NCBI RefSeq assembly: GCF_002938435.1 | Contig: NZ_POQT01000002.1 | Coordinates: 164,293-228,292 of the forward strand | Length of the DNA: 64,000 nt | Direction of reading: 5' to 3' | DNA from: Blastococcus saxobsidens | GTDB lineage: Bacteria; Actinomycetota; Actinomycetes; Mycobacteriales; Geodermatophilaceae | Shown: positions 44,039 to 52,331 of the stretch, piece after piece | Layout of the letters: each line of letters begins with the position of its first letter | Numbering within the stretch: position 1 is the stretch's first letter | Translations under genes and position numbers: made by a program | Notes under the pieces: generated by a model | Databases searched by the model: none | The model's input: the letters and a program-made list of their open reading frames with translations, nothing else | What the model was told of the DNA's origin: nothing

Positions 44039-45067
44039 TCAGACCGGGAGCAGCAGTGCGGCGTACAGCGTCAGACCCGGCCCGAACGCCATGGCCACGA
44101 TCGGGCCGTCGACGTCGGCGAGCTCCTGCAACACGAGCAGCACGGTGGCCGAGGAGCAGTTGCCGTGCTCGGCCAGCACCCGTCGGGAGGCGGCGACCTG
44201 CTCCTCGCGCAGGCCGAGCTCGTCCCGCACGACGTCGATGATCCGGGGGCCGCCGGGGTGCACGGCCCAGCCGGCGACGTCCTCGCTGCGCAGGCCGGCT
44301 GCGGAGAGCAGCTCGTCGACGACGTCGCCGACGTGCCGGGAGAGCACGTCGGGCACCTTCGGCGAGAGCCCCATGCGGAAGCCCAGGTCGGTGACGTCCC
44401 AGGTCATGTGGTCGGCGGTCGAGGCGTCGGTGCGCGCGACGATGCCCGCCAGCCGGTGCCCGCGACCGGCCCCGGGCTCGACGACGACGGCGGCCGCGGC
44501 GTCGGAGAACAGCGCGTGCGCCACCACCTGCTCGAGGTCCCGCTGCGCCGGCTGCACGTGCAGGCTGGTCAGTTCGCAGCAGAGCAGCACCGCCGGGCGG
44601 GACCGTGCGGTGACGAAGTCGCCCACCGCGGCCAGCCCGGGGATGGCGGCGTAGCAGCCCATGTGCCCGACCAGCAGCCGTTGCAGCCCGGCGGGCATGC
44701 CGAGATCGCTGGCCAGCCGGATGTCGAGGCCGGGGGTCGCGTACCCGGTGCAGGTCGCGACGGCGAAGAGCCCGACGTCCCCCGGCGCGAGACCGGCGGC
44801 GTCCAGCGCGCCGGCCACCGCCTGCTTGCCCAGCGGCAGCGCCTCCTGGATGAAGCGGGCCATGCGGGCCCCCGTGCCCCAGCCGCTGAGGTCCTCGTCG
44901 ATCGGGTTGGCGACCGCGTGCCGGCGGCGCACACCGGCACCCATGAAGATCCGCTCGGCGGCGCGCACACCCTCGTAGTGCCGGGCGAAGAACCCGTCCC
45001 AGGCGGCCTCCTGGTCCAGTGCGGCGGGCAGCGCGGACCCTGCGCCGGTGACGACGGCGGCGGTCAC
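44039..45067 (-). CDS. type III polyketide synthase (chalcone synthase-like)
   Basis: A 342-residue ketosynthase with the full catalytic triad: Cys138 in GHMGCYAAIPG, His270 in WAVHPGGP and Asn303 in EHGNCSSATVL. Bacterial members extend acyl-CoA starters with malonyl-CoA to pyrones, resorcinols or tetrahydroxynaphthalene. It lies 73 bases downstream of a methyltransferase on the same strand, suggesting a methylated product. GTG start at 45067. The product class cannot be fixed by eye. Confidence 0.93.
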   Translation of the reverse strand: MTAAVVTGAGSALPAALDQEAAWDGFFARHYEGVRAAERIFMGAGVRRRHAVANPIDEDLSGWGTGARMARFIQEALPLGKQAVAGALDAAGLAPGDVGLFAVATCTGYATPGLDIRLASDLGMPAGLQRLLVGHMGCYAAIPGLAAVGDFVTARSRPAVLLCCELTSLHVQPAQRDLEQVVAHALFSDAAAAVVVEPGAGRGHRLAGIVARTDASTADHMTWDVTDLGFRMGLSPKVPDVLSRHVGDVVDELLSAAGLRSEDVAGWAVHPGGPRIIDVVRDELGLREEQVAASRRVLAEHGNCSSATVLLVLQELADVDGPIVAMAFGPGLTLYAALLLPV

Positions 45068-45140
45068 CTGCGCCGCTCCGCGGACGGCCTGCTCGGGATC
45101 ATGCTCTCGAAGGTACGTCCGGCGGGACGTCGTTGCTCAC

Positions 45141-45848
45141 TCACCTTTTCCGCCCGTACCCGGCGAAGACGACCGCGGTGGAGCGGACCGGCTTCATGGC
45201 CACGTCCCGGCGCCTGCCCAGCGCCCAGGCCACCGCCTGCCGCATCGAGGGCCGCAGGCCCACCAGCCGCAGATCCAGGCCCAGCCGCTCCGCGGCGGCC
45301 AGCAACCGCTCCCGGTCGACGAACAGCGCTGGGTCGTGGATCCCCGGGGGCGGTCCGCCCGGCAGCCGCTCGGCCACCGTGACCATGAGGAAGCGGCCGA
45401 TCCGGGTGGCGGCGAGCGCGTCGACCACCACCGTCCCGCCCGGCCGCAGCAGCCGGGCGCACTCGGCGAGCACGCCGACATCGTCCTCCACGTGCTCCAG
45501 GATCTCGCCGGCGACCACCACGTCGGCGCAGCCGTCGGCCAGCGGGACGGCCAGGACCGATCCGCGGACCGGCAGCACGCCGTGCCCGCGGGCCACGCGC
45601 AGGCCCTCCACGCCCAGGTCGACGCCGACGTGCCGGTAGCCGAGCCGGGCGACGTGCGGCGCCATGAGGCCACCACCGCAGGCGAGGTCGACCAGCAGGG
45701 CCCCGGCGCCGGCCGCGGGCGGGATGTGCTCGGCGCGGGAGGCGGCCAGCCAGTGCAGCGCCGCGAATCCCCCGGAGGCCTCCCACCACTGGTCGGCCAG
45801 CTGGTCGTACTGGGCAGGGTCGTTGCGCGGCAGGGCCGTCGCTCGCAC
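45141..45848 (-). CDS. UbiG-like SAM-dependent methyltransferase
   Basis: A 235-residue class I methyltransferase: YDQLADQWWEASGGFAALH resembles UbiG, motif I is LLVDLACGGGLMAPHVARLG, then GEILEHVEDD and LLRPGGTVVVDAL. In context it probably methylates the phenolic product of the adjacent type III polyketide synthase, like O-methyltransferases of resorcinolic-lipid loci. GTG start. It follows the DUF3140 gene by three bases, which may be chance. Confidence 0.85.
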   Translation of the reverse strand: MRATALPRNDPAQYDQLADQWWEASGGFAALHWLAASRAEHIPPAAGAGALLVDLACGGGLMAPHVARLGYRHVGVDLGVEGLRVARGHGVLPVRGSVLAVPLADGCADVVVAGEILEHVEDDVGVLAECARLLRPGGTVVVDALAATRIGRFLMVTVAERLPGGPPPGIHDPALFVDRERLLAAAERLGLDLRLVGLRPSMRQAVAWALGRRRDVAMKPVRSTAVVFAGYGRKR

Positions 45849-45851
45849 GGG

Positions 45852-46193
45852 CTACCCCGACTTCCGCGGATCGTGGCCCCAGTTCATCAGGGAGTACCGC
45901 CACTTCGAGGTCTCGACGTCCTCCTGCTTCGGCTCCTGCGCGAGGTGCCGCTGCACGTAGCCGTGCACCTTGCGCATGTGCGCCAGGTCGTCGTCGGTCA
46001 GGTCGTCCTTCCTCGTGCGCAGCAGCTCGACGATCCGCCGTCCCGAGGCGTGCCCGGTGGACTCCCCGTCGCCGTCCTTCTGCCCGACGGACTTCGACTC
46101 GTCGGTGTCCAGCCACTTCTCCAGCTCACCGGCGGTCATGTTGACCGCCTCGCCGAACTCGCGCCGGATCGTTCCTGGGTCCTCGCCCGCCAT
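45852..46193 (-). CDS. DUF3140 protein
   Basis: A 113-residue basic/acidic soluble protein: EFGEAVNMTAGELEKWLDTD, ASGRRIVELLRTRKDDLTDD and HMRKVHGYVQRHLAQ are the conserved DUF3140 blocks, and YSLMNWGHDP closes it. Members are annotated as putative DNA-binding proteins; function is unknown. ATG start, with GGAGG seven bases upstream (AGCGGAGGACCCATGG on the minus strand). Confidence 0.85.
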   Translation of the reverse strand: MAGEDPGTIRREFGEAVNMTAGELEKWLDTDESKSVGQKDGDGESTGHASGRRIVELLRTRKDDLTDDDLAHMRKVHGYVQRHLAQEPKQEDVETSKWRYSLMNWGHDPRKSG

Positions 46194-46294
46194 GGGTCCT
46201 CCGCTCGCCTCGTCGTCCCCTCCTACCGCGCCACCGACCGGCGGAAACCGGCGGTCTGGTACTGCTGGTGGCCCGCCAGCCCCCGGAGGTCCGC

Positions 46295-47446
46295 GTGTCC
46301 GTCACCGTCGTCGGCAGTCTCAACGAGGACGTGCTCGTGGCCGTCGACCGGCTGCCCGGGCGCGGGGAGACCGTCGTGGCCCGGTCCTCCTCGCTCGCGC
46401 CGGGTGGCAAGGGTGCCAACCAGGCGGCCGCCGCCGGCCTGCTGGGTCCGGGCGTGCACATGGTCGGGCGCGTGGGCGAGGACCCGGCCGGTGACCGGCA
46501 GCTGGCCGCCCTCGCCGGCTCGCGGGTGAACGTCCGCCGCGTGCTGCGCACCGCGGGGACGCCGACGGGCAGCGCCACGATCCCGGTGGAGGAGGGCAGC
46601 GGCGAGAACCTGATCGTCGTCGTCCCCGGGGCGAACGCCGCGCTGACGGCCCAGGACGTCGACGTCCCGTCGGTGCGGGACGCGCGCGTGGTGCTGCTGC
46701 AGCTGGAGGTCCCGATGGCGGCGGTCACCGCGGCGGCGCGGACCGCCCGTGGCACCGTCGTCCTCACCCCCGCTCCCCCGCAGCCGCTGCCGACGGAGCT
46801 GCTGGCGCGCGTGGACGTGCTGGTGCCCAACGAGCACGAGCTGGTGCACCTGGCCGGCGCCGCTCCCGCGGACCGCTCGCCGGAGGAACTGGCGGCCCTC
46901 GCCCGGTCGGTGAGCAACGGCGACGTCGTGGTGACCCTGGGGGCGCGGGGCGCGCTGGTGGTCCCGGGCAACGGCGGGCCGGTGCTGCTCCAGGCGCCGC
47001 CGCCGGTTCCCGTCGTCGACACGACCGGCGCGGGCGACTGCTTCTCCGGCGCGCTGGGCCAGGCCCTCGCCCGCGGGACGGACCTGCCCGAGGCGGTGCG
47101 GCACGCGGTGGCCGCCGCCGCGCTGTCCACCACCGGCCCGGGGGCACGCGGCGCGCTCCCCGACGAGGAGGCCGTCGAGCTGCTGCTCCCCCGCGTCCCT
47201 CCGGCGACACCGGTGGACCGACCCGCGGTTCGGCCACCGGAGGACCGGGCACAGGCCTCCCGAGACGAAGCACGAGGAGGAGCCGACATGACCGAGTCCC
47301 ACCGCACGCCCCACAGCGCCGAGCGCGCCGAAGGGGACCCGGCCGGCGAGGAGGCCGGGGGCAGCGGCCGCACCCCCCACCCGGAGGAGCCCGCCGAGGG
47401 CGCCCGGGACACCGCCGACGGCGACGCGGACACGCCGGACGTCTGA
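46295..47446 (+). CDS. PfkB-family ribokinase-like sugar kinase with disordered tail
   Basis: A 383-residue PfkB kinase. The N-terminal VVGSLNEDVLVAVDRLPGRGE and GGKGANQAAAAG are ribokinase motifs, and the anion hole and catalytic base are in DTTGAGDCFSGAL. It phosphorylates ribose or a similar sugar. GTG at 46295 has GGAGG five bases upstream. The kinase fold should end near residue 305, but the frame runs on for about 78 acidic, Pro/Glu-rich residues. Within this tail an ATG at 47288 with its own strong ribosome-binding site may start a separate small protein. Confidence 0.88.
   Translation: MSVTVVGSLNEDVLVAVDRLPGRGETVVARSSSLAPGGKGANQAAAAGLLGPGVHMVGRVGEDPAGDRQLAALAGSRVNVRRVLRTAGTPTGSATIPVEEGSGENLIVVVPGANAALTAQDVDVPSVRDARVVLLQLEVPMAAVTAAARTARGTVVLTPAPPQPLPTELLARVDVLVPNEHELVHLAGAAPADRSPEELAALARSVSNGDVVVTLGARGALVVPGNGGPVLLQAPPPVPVVDTTGAGDCFSGALGQALARGTDLPEAVRHAVAAAALSTTGPGARGALPDEEAVELLLPRVPPATPVDRPAVRPPEDRAQASRDEARGGADMTESHRTPHSAERAEGDPAGEEAGGSGRTPHPEEPAEGARDTADGDADTPDV
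47288..47446 (+). CDS. possible nested small acidic protein in the ribokinase tail
   Basis: An in-frame ATG preceded by AGGAGGAG at ideal spacing begins a 52-residue acidic peptide (MTESHRTPHSAERAEGDPAG...). It resembles the other small acidic proteins at 49181, 51853 and 52109. It may be translated independently, with the kinase stop codon having been lost. It could equally be only the tail of the kinase. Confidence 0.4.
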   Translation: MTESHRTPHSAERAEGDPAGEEAGGSGRTPHPEEPAEGARDTADGDADTPDV

Positions 47447-47517
47447 CCGTCCCCCGGCCGGGGGGTGCCCGCGGTGCGGCGGTTTCGGCCGGTCACCCGC
47501 CGGGCACCCTGCGGCAC

Positions 47518-47652
47518 ATGGAGAAGAACGCCGACCAGCACCGCACGACCCAGGGGTCCTCCGGTACGTCCACCGACGAGCCCCGCGTCGAGGCCGCCGC
47601 GCGCGCCGTCGCCCAGATGCTCGCCAACCCCCGCCGCACCCGCCGGAACTGA
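47518..47652 (+). CDS. 44-residue small hypothetical protein
   Basis: ATG at 47518, MEKNADQHRTTQGSSGTSTD, then a helical RVEAAARAVAQMLANPRRT. Third codon positions are nearly all G or C, as expected of a coding region here. There is no obvious ribosome-binding site. Function unknown. Confidence 0.45.
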   Translation: MEKNADQHRTTQGSSGTSTDEPRVEAAARAVAQMLANPRRTRRN

Positions 47653-47863
47653 CGAAGGACCCGCTGCTCCCCACCACTCGCGAGGTCGCGGCGGGCCCCG
47701 GCAGCGGGCCGTTCCAGCACGTCATGGTCATGACGGTGGGTGACCACATCGGCACCACCGATCCCCGGAGTCCCGAACAGCTCGGGCGCCTCTCGTCACC
47801 CAGAGCAACCAGCCCGGCGTGCCGCGAACTGCTCCGTCACGGGGCTGGTGCATCCTCGCTGAC

Positions 47864-48490
47864 GTGACCGCCGCTCTCGATCTCGTTCCCGCCGACGACA
47901 GCTCGGCACCGGTCCGCCGCAGCCGCGCAGAGCGTCAGGCGATCGTGCTCGACACCGCGGAGCGGCTGTTCTCCGGGCGCAGCTCGCGCAGCGTCGGCAT
48001 GGACGAGCTCGTCCGCGAGACCGGCCTCGGCAAGATGACGGTCTACCGGCTCTTCAAGAGCAAGGACGACCTCGTCGGCGCCTACCTGAGCCGCAAGGCC
48101 TCGACGGTCCTGGCCTTCATCGACGCCGAGCTCGAGCGCCTCGAGGGCGACCCGCGCGCCGCGCTGCTGTCGGTCGTGGACGCCGTCGAGCGGGACGTCA
48201 CCCGCACCGGGTTCCGCGGCTGCCCCTTCACCAACGTGAGCAGCGAGTACGACGACCCGCAGCACCCGGCGCGCAGCGCCGCCGCCGACTACAAGTTCGA
48301 GCTGCACACCCGCCTCGAGCGCCTGGCCGACGAGATCGTCCCGGGCAACGGGGAGGACCTCGCCGCGCAGATCCACCTGATCATCGACGGCATGTACCTC
48401 TCCGGCGGGCTCCTCGGCCCCGACGGGCCGGCCGCCCACGGCCGCCAGCTGGCCGAGAAGCTCGTCGACGCCGCCGTCGCCCGCGGCTGA
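47864..48490 (+). CDS. TetR/AcrR-family repressor
   Basis: A 208-residue regulator. The N-terminal helix-turn-helix RQAIVLDTAERLFS, SVGMDELVRETGLGKMTVYR and LFKSKDDLVGAYL is classical TetR; the C-terminal ligand domain includes TRTGFRGCPFTNVSSEYDDP, a common motif in one TetR subgroup. GTG at 47864. Its own operator is not evident. It could bind the tandem palindromes before the acyl-CoA dehydrogenase at 49903, but no direct link is seen. Confidence 0.9.
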   Translation: MTAALDLVPADDSSAPVRRSRAERQAIVLDTAERLFSGRSSRSVGMDELVRETGLGKMTVYRLFKSKDDLVGAYLSRKASTVLAFIDAELERLEGDPRAALLSVVDAVERDVTRTGFRGCPFTNVSSEYDDPQHPARSAAADYKFELHTRLERLADEIVPGNGEDLAAQIHLIIDGMYLSGGLLGPDGPAAHGRQLAEKLVDAAVARG

Positions 48491-48526
48491 CCTGCGGGCC
48501 GCCCGCCCGCGCCGCAGGATGGGCGG

Positions 48527-48952
48527 GTGACCAGCGACCGGACCCGGCCCGATCTCGACGACACGACGGTCGAGGCACTGGGCAAGCTCTCCGAGGCCCT
48601 CGAGACCGTCGACCAGGCCCGGGGCTTCCTGTACGCCTTCCACCAGCTCACCGGCAAGGCCGACCGCCTGCTGCAGGAGTCGGTGGAGCTGTTCGAGCAG
48701 GCCGGCGCCGGTGTGCTCGCCGCCGACCTGGACCGTGACCTGGTCGGGCGCAACGTCATCGCCGACCGCTGGACCTTCCAGATCGTCGAGGACTTCGACG
48801 AGAACTACTGGAGCAGCTTCCGCGCCTACGACGCCCGGGCCCGCGACGAGCTGGCCGGCGGTGACCGGCACGTCTACGAGGCCCGCATGAAGCAGCGCGA
48901 GCGCACGGCGGGCCACCCCAACCACGAGGCCGGCCCGGCGCTCGCCGACTGA
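48527..48952 (+). CDS. conserved hypothetical protein, helical
   Basis: A 141-residue, mostly helical acidic protein (LGKLSEALETVDQARGFLYA, LTGKADRLLQESVELFEQAG, then WTFQIVEDFDENYWSSF). No membrane segment or known motif. GTG start 36 bases after the TetR gene, possibly co-transcribed. Function unknown. Confidence 0.75.
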   Translation: MTSDRTRPDLDDTTVEALGKLSEALETVDQARGFLYAFHQLTGKADRLLQESVELFEQAGAGVLAADLDRDLVGRNVIADRWTFQIVEDFDENYWSSFRAYDARARDELAGGDRHVYEARMKQRERTAGHPNHEAGPALAD

Positions 48953-49180
48953 GTCCGGCACGGCGCGTCCCGCCCCGCGCGGCCGGACGCGTGTCCACGA
49001 CGCGCCCGCCAGGGACCGGCTGCGGAGCACCAGGGGCCCGACGGCCGCGGCACACCCCTGCTTCCCTGCACGAGGGCACGGGGCCACGGGGTGACTTCTC
49101 GCCACCCCCGCTGAGCAGGCCTTCCGCTGCGCGGCGGCGGTTTCCCCGACCCTCCCGCCGGGCAGACCTTCCGGGTGACC

Positions 49181-49345
49181 ATGCCCGACGAGAACGACAC
49201 AGGCTCCGACCGAGACGCCGCACCGCTGGGCGCGGAGGTCGCACCGCCCGGTGACGAGGAGTCGCAGGGCGGCACCCCCGGCGCCGCCAGCGGGGTCGCC
49301 GGCCCCAGCTACCCGCCCGCCGAGACCGAGCCGGACGCCCGATGA
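49181..49345 (+). CDS. small acidic disordered protein upstream of LapA-like gene
   Basis: A 54-residue protein (MPDENDTGSDRDAAPLGAEV..., ending AETEPDAR), very rich in Asp, Glu, Gly and Pro. Its stop overlaps the start of the LapA-like gene (ATGA), which argues that it is translated. No domain; function unknown. Confidence 0.55.
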   Translation: MPDENDTGSDRDAAPLGAEVAPPGDEESQGGTPGAASGVAGPSYPPAETEPDAR

Positions 49346-49764
49346 GCGCCCCCGACCAGCGCCCGGGCGGCTCGCCGTCCGACCCGCTGAGCGTGGGCCT
49401 CGGCGGCCACCGGAGCGACAGCCCGGCGTCCGGCGGTCCGGCGTCGACCGGCCCGGATCCGGCGGGTCCGACGGGTCCGGCCCAGCCCGATCCGGCCACG
49501 AGCAAGCCGCCGCAGCAGGCCCCGCCCCGGGAGCGCCACACCGGCCGGGCCATCGGGCGCACCCTGGCGCTGGCGCTGCTGATCTTCGTCACGGTGCTGC
49601 TGGTGCTGTTCGTGGTCTTCAACGGACAGACGGTGCAGATCAGCCTGGTCTTCACCGACGTGGACGCACCGCTGGTGCTCGCCCTGCTCATCGCCGCCGT
49701 GCTGGGTGGCCTGCTGGTGTGGCTGGCCGGTCTGGTCCGGCGCGCCCGTCGCCGCAACCGCTGA
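49342..49764 (+). CDS. LapA-domain (DUF1049) membrane protein
   Basis: A 140-residue protein: a disordered Pro/Ser-rich first half, then two membrane helices (LALALLIFVTVLLVLFVVF and LVLALLIAAVLGGLLVWLAG) joined by NGQTVQISLVF, the LapA/DUF1049 signature, and a basic end. Related proteins act in lipid A assembly in Gram-negatives; the role in actinomycetes is unclear. Confidence 0.8.
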   Translation: MSAPDQRPGGSPSDPLSVGLGGHRSDSPASGGPASTGPDPAGPTGPAQPDPATSKPPQQAPPRERHTGRAIGRTLALALLIFVTVLLVLFVVFNGQTVQISLVFTDVDAPLVLALLIAAVLGGLLVWLAGLVRRARRRNR

Positions 49765-49821
49765 CCCGTCCGGGTCAGACGCCCCCGTGCGGGCGTGTCG
49801 CAGACCCCACCGCTTGCCGTT

Positions 49822-49860
49822 GCTACCCGCGAGTAATAGCGTTTGTTACTCGCGAGTAGC
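49822..49860. promoter_or_regulatory. tandem palindromic operator before the acyl-CoA dehydrogenase
   Basis: GCTACCCGCGAGTAA (49822-49836) and TTACTCGCGAGTAGC (49846-49860) are near-perfect inverted copies around a 9-base spacer. Each arm is itself a palindrome around CGCG (TACTCGCGAGTA). It lies 42 bases before the dehydrogenase ATG. The form suits a TetR-type regulator of fatty acid oxidation. Confidence 0.65.
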
Positions 49861-49902
49861 AGTACGCCGCACACCGGCACGGAGCACGGGAGCCTGAGCG
49901 CA

Positions 49903-51741
49903 ATGACGCACTACACCGCCAACCTCCGGGACCTGGAGTTCAACCTCTTCGAGTTCCTGGACACCAAGGACAAGTTCGGCACGGGTCCCTTCGAGCAGAT
50001 GGACGCCGACACCGCGCGCGGGATCCTGGCCGAGATCCGCAAGCTGGCGGAAGGCCCCGTCGCGGCGTCCTTCGTCGACGCCGACCGCAACCCGCCGGTC
50101 TTCGACCCGGCGACGAACTCGGTGAAGCTCCCCGAGTCGTTCAAGAAGTCGTACAAGGCCGTCGAGGACGGCGAGTGGGCCCGCCTCGACCTGCCCGAGC
50201 ACCTCGGGGGCTTCGGTGCGCCGCACGTCCTGACCTGGGGCGCCTTCGAGATGATCCTCGGCGCCAACCCGGCGGTGTTCATGTACGGCTCGGGTGCGGC
50301 CTTCGCGGCCATCCTCGACGAGCTGGGCACCCCGGACCAGAAGCGCCTCGCCGGGCTGATGCTCGAGCACAACTGGGGCGCCACGATGGTCCTCACCGAG
50401 CCCGACGCCGGCTCCGACGTCGGCGCCGGCACCACCAAGGCGGTGGAGCAGCCCGACGGCTCCTGGCACATCCACGGCGTGAAGCGGTTCATCACCTCCG
50501 CCGAGCACGACCTGAGCGACAACATCATCCACCTGGTCCTGGCCCGCCCCGAGGGCGCGAAGGCCGGCACCAAGGGGCTGTCGCTGTTCGTCGTGCCGAA
50601 GTTCCACGTGGACCTGGCGACCGGCGAGCTGGGCGAGCGCAACGGCGCCTACGTCACCAACGTCGAGAAGAAGATGGGCCTCAAGGTCTCCACCACGTGC
50701 GAGGTCACCTTCGGCGACGGCCCGGTGCCGGCCCAGGGCTGGCTCGTCGGCGAGGTGCACGACGGCATCGCGCAGATGTTCAAGGTCATCGAGCACGCCC
50801 GCATGTTCGTCGGAGCCAAGGCCATCGCCACCCTGTCGGCCGGCTACCAGGTCGCGCTCGACTACGCCAAGACCCGCGTGCAGGGTGCCGACCTCACCGC
50901 CACCAGCAAGGACGCCCCGCGGGTGACCATCACCCACCACCCGGACGTCCGGCGTTCCCTCATGCTGCAGAAGTCCTACGCCGAGGGGATGCGCGCCCTG
51001 TACCTGTACGCGGCCAGCTTCCGCGACCAGGTCACCGAGGCCGAGGCCGAGGGCGACGCCGAGAAGGCGAAGCTCGCCGAGCGGCTCAACGACCTGCTGC
51101 TGCCCATCGTCAAGGGCTTCGGCTCGGAGCGGGCCACCCAGCTGCTCACCGCCGAGTCGCTGCAGACGCTGGGCGGCTCCGGCTACCTGCAGGACTACCC
51201 GATCGAGCAGTACATCCGCGACTCCAAGATCGACACCCTCTACGAGGGCACGACGGCGATCCAGGGCCAGGACTTCTTCTTCCGGAAGATCGTCAAGGAC
51301 GGCGGCGTCGCCCTGACCTGGCTGGCCGAGCAGATCCAGGCCACGGTCGACGGCGAGGCCGGCAACGGCCGCCTCAAGGAGGAGCGCGCGCTGCTCGGCG
51401 CCGCCCTGCAGGACGTCCAGGGCATGCTCACCGCGATGTTCAACCACCTGACCGGCGCGCAGGAGGACATGACCGCGCTGTACAAGGTCGCGCAGAACAC
51501 CAGCCGACTGCTGCTGGCCACCGGCGACCTGATCACCGCGTGGCTGCTCATCCGCCAGTCCGAGGTGGCCCTGGCCGCCCTGGCCGGCGACGTCAGCGAG
51601 AACGACAAGCACTTCTACGAAGGCAAGCTCGCGGCCACCCGGTTCTTCGCCACCCAGGTGCTGCCCCGGCTGACCTCGGAGCGGGCGATCGTCGACAACA
51701 CCGACAACGCGCTCATGGAGGTCGACGAGGCCGCGTTCTGA
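49903..51741 (+). CDS. acyl-CoA dehydrogenase, FadE5-like
   Basis: A 612-residue acyl-CoA dehydrogenase of the long class, with an N-terminal extension ([20 protein letters not shown]) as in mycobacterial FadE5. FAD-binding motifs are [32 protein letters not shown] and [28 protein letters not shown] and YEGTTAIQ are typical of the family. It catalyses the first step of beta-oxidation. ATG at 49903; ATG 49843 would add 20 residues that overlap the operator. Likely controlled by the tandem palindromes upstream. Confidence 0.92.
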   Translation: MTHYTANLRDLEFNLFEFLDTKDKFGTGPFEQMDADTARGILAEIRKLAEGPVAASFVDADRNPPVFDPATNSVKLPESFKKSYKAVEDGEWARLDLPEHLGGFGAPHVLTWGAFEMILGANPAVFMYGSGAAFAAILDELGTPDQKRLAGLMLEHNWGATMVLTEPDAGSDVGAGTTKAVEQPDGSWHIHGVKRFITSAEHDLSDNIIHLVLARPEGAKAGTKGLSLFVVPKFHVDLATGELGERNGAYVTNVEKKMGLKVSTTCEVTFGDGPVPAQGWLVGEVHDGIAQMFKVIEHARMFVGAKAIATLSAGYQVALDYAKTRVQGADLTATSKDAPRVTITHHPDVRRSLMLQKSYAEGMRALYLYAASFRDQVTEAEAEGDAEKAKLAERLNDLLLPIVKGFGSERATQLLTAESLQTLGGSGYLQDYPIEQYIRDSKIDTLYEGTTAIQGQDFFFRKIVKDGGVALTWLAEQIQATVDGEAGNGRLKEERALLGAALQDVQGMLTAMFNHLTGAQEDMTALYKVAQNTSRLLLATGDLITAWLLIRQSEVALAALAGDVSENDKHFYEGKLAATRFFATQVLPRLTSERAIVDNTDNALMEVDEAAF

Positions 51742-51760
51742 GCCCGGCACCAGCGTCCTG

Positions 51761-51789
51761 ACGGCCGCCTCCCCCAGGGAGGCGGCCGT
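51761..51789 (+). terminator. terminator hairpin after acyl-CoA dehydrogenase
   Basis: Perfect 13-bp stem ACGGCCGCCTCCC / GGGAGGCGGCCGT with a 3-base loop, 20 bases after the dehydrogenase stop. No T-run. Confidence 0.8.
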
Positions 51790-51852
51790 CGGCCGTTTCC
51801 GGGACCGGTCACCGGGCATGGCGGGAGGACGCCGACCTTCCAGGAGGAGACC

Positions 51853-52068
51853 GTGAGCGACCCGCAGGGCAGCGACCGCATCGAGCAGGACATCCCGACC
51901 GCGTCGGGCACCGGCGACAACAGCGACTCCGCGTCGTCCTTCGACGACGTGCCCCTCACCGCCGACGAGGCGATCGAGCGGGACGCGGCCCAGGGCGACG
52001 ACCTCCCGGCCGGCGCCGACGGTGACATCGCCCGCACCAGGCGTGCCGGCGCGTCCGGCGAGGTATGA
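51853..52068 (+). CDS. small acidic hypothetical protein
   Basis: A 71-residue disordered protein (SDPQGSDRIEQDIPTASGTG, DDVPLTADEAIERDAAQGDD) with a GTG start behind CCAGGAGGAGACC, a strong ribosome-binding site. Function unknown. Another such gene follows 40 bases later. Confidence 0.7.
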   Translation: MSDPQGSDRIEQDIPTASGTGDNSDSASSFDDVPLTADEAIERDAAQGDDLPAGADGDIARTRRAGASGEV

Positions 52069-52108
52069 GCCAGAACGCACGCCCGACCGCGACCTCCCGA
52101 GGAGAACG

Positions 52109-52270
52109 ATGAGCGACCCCACCGGCTACGGCGAGTCCCCCGACACCGAGGACGGCCCGGTCGCCGAGGACCAGAACTCCGAGGGACCTGAGGGCAGCGC
52201 GACCCTGACCACCGACGAGGACGCCCAGGCCGACGACGGCGTCGTCCGCCCCGGTAACGCAGCGGGCTGA
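52109..52270 (+). CDS. small acidic hypothetical protein
   Basis: A 53-residue acidic protein (MSDPTGYGESPDTEDGPVAE...) with GAGGAGAACG just before the ATG. It is similar in length, composition and N-terminus (MSDP) to the preceding gene. Function unknown. Confidence 0.65.
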   Translation: MSDPTGYGESPDTEDGPVAEDQNSEGPEGSATLTTDEDAQADDGVVRPGNAAG

Positions 52271-52331
52271 CAAGTCCCCCGCCCTCGCACGCTCGGAACC
52301 TGGCCCTGCAGGGGCCCAATATCCTGAGCAG

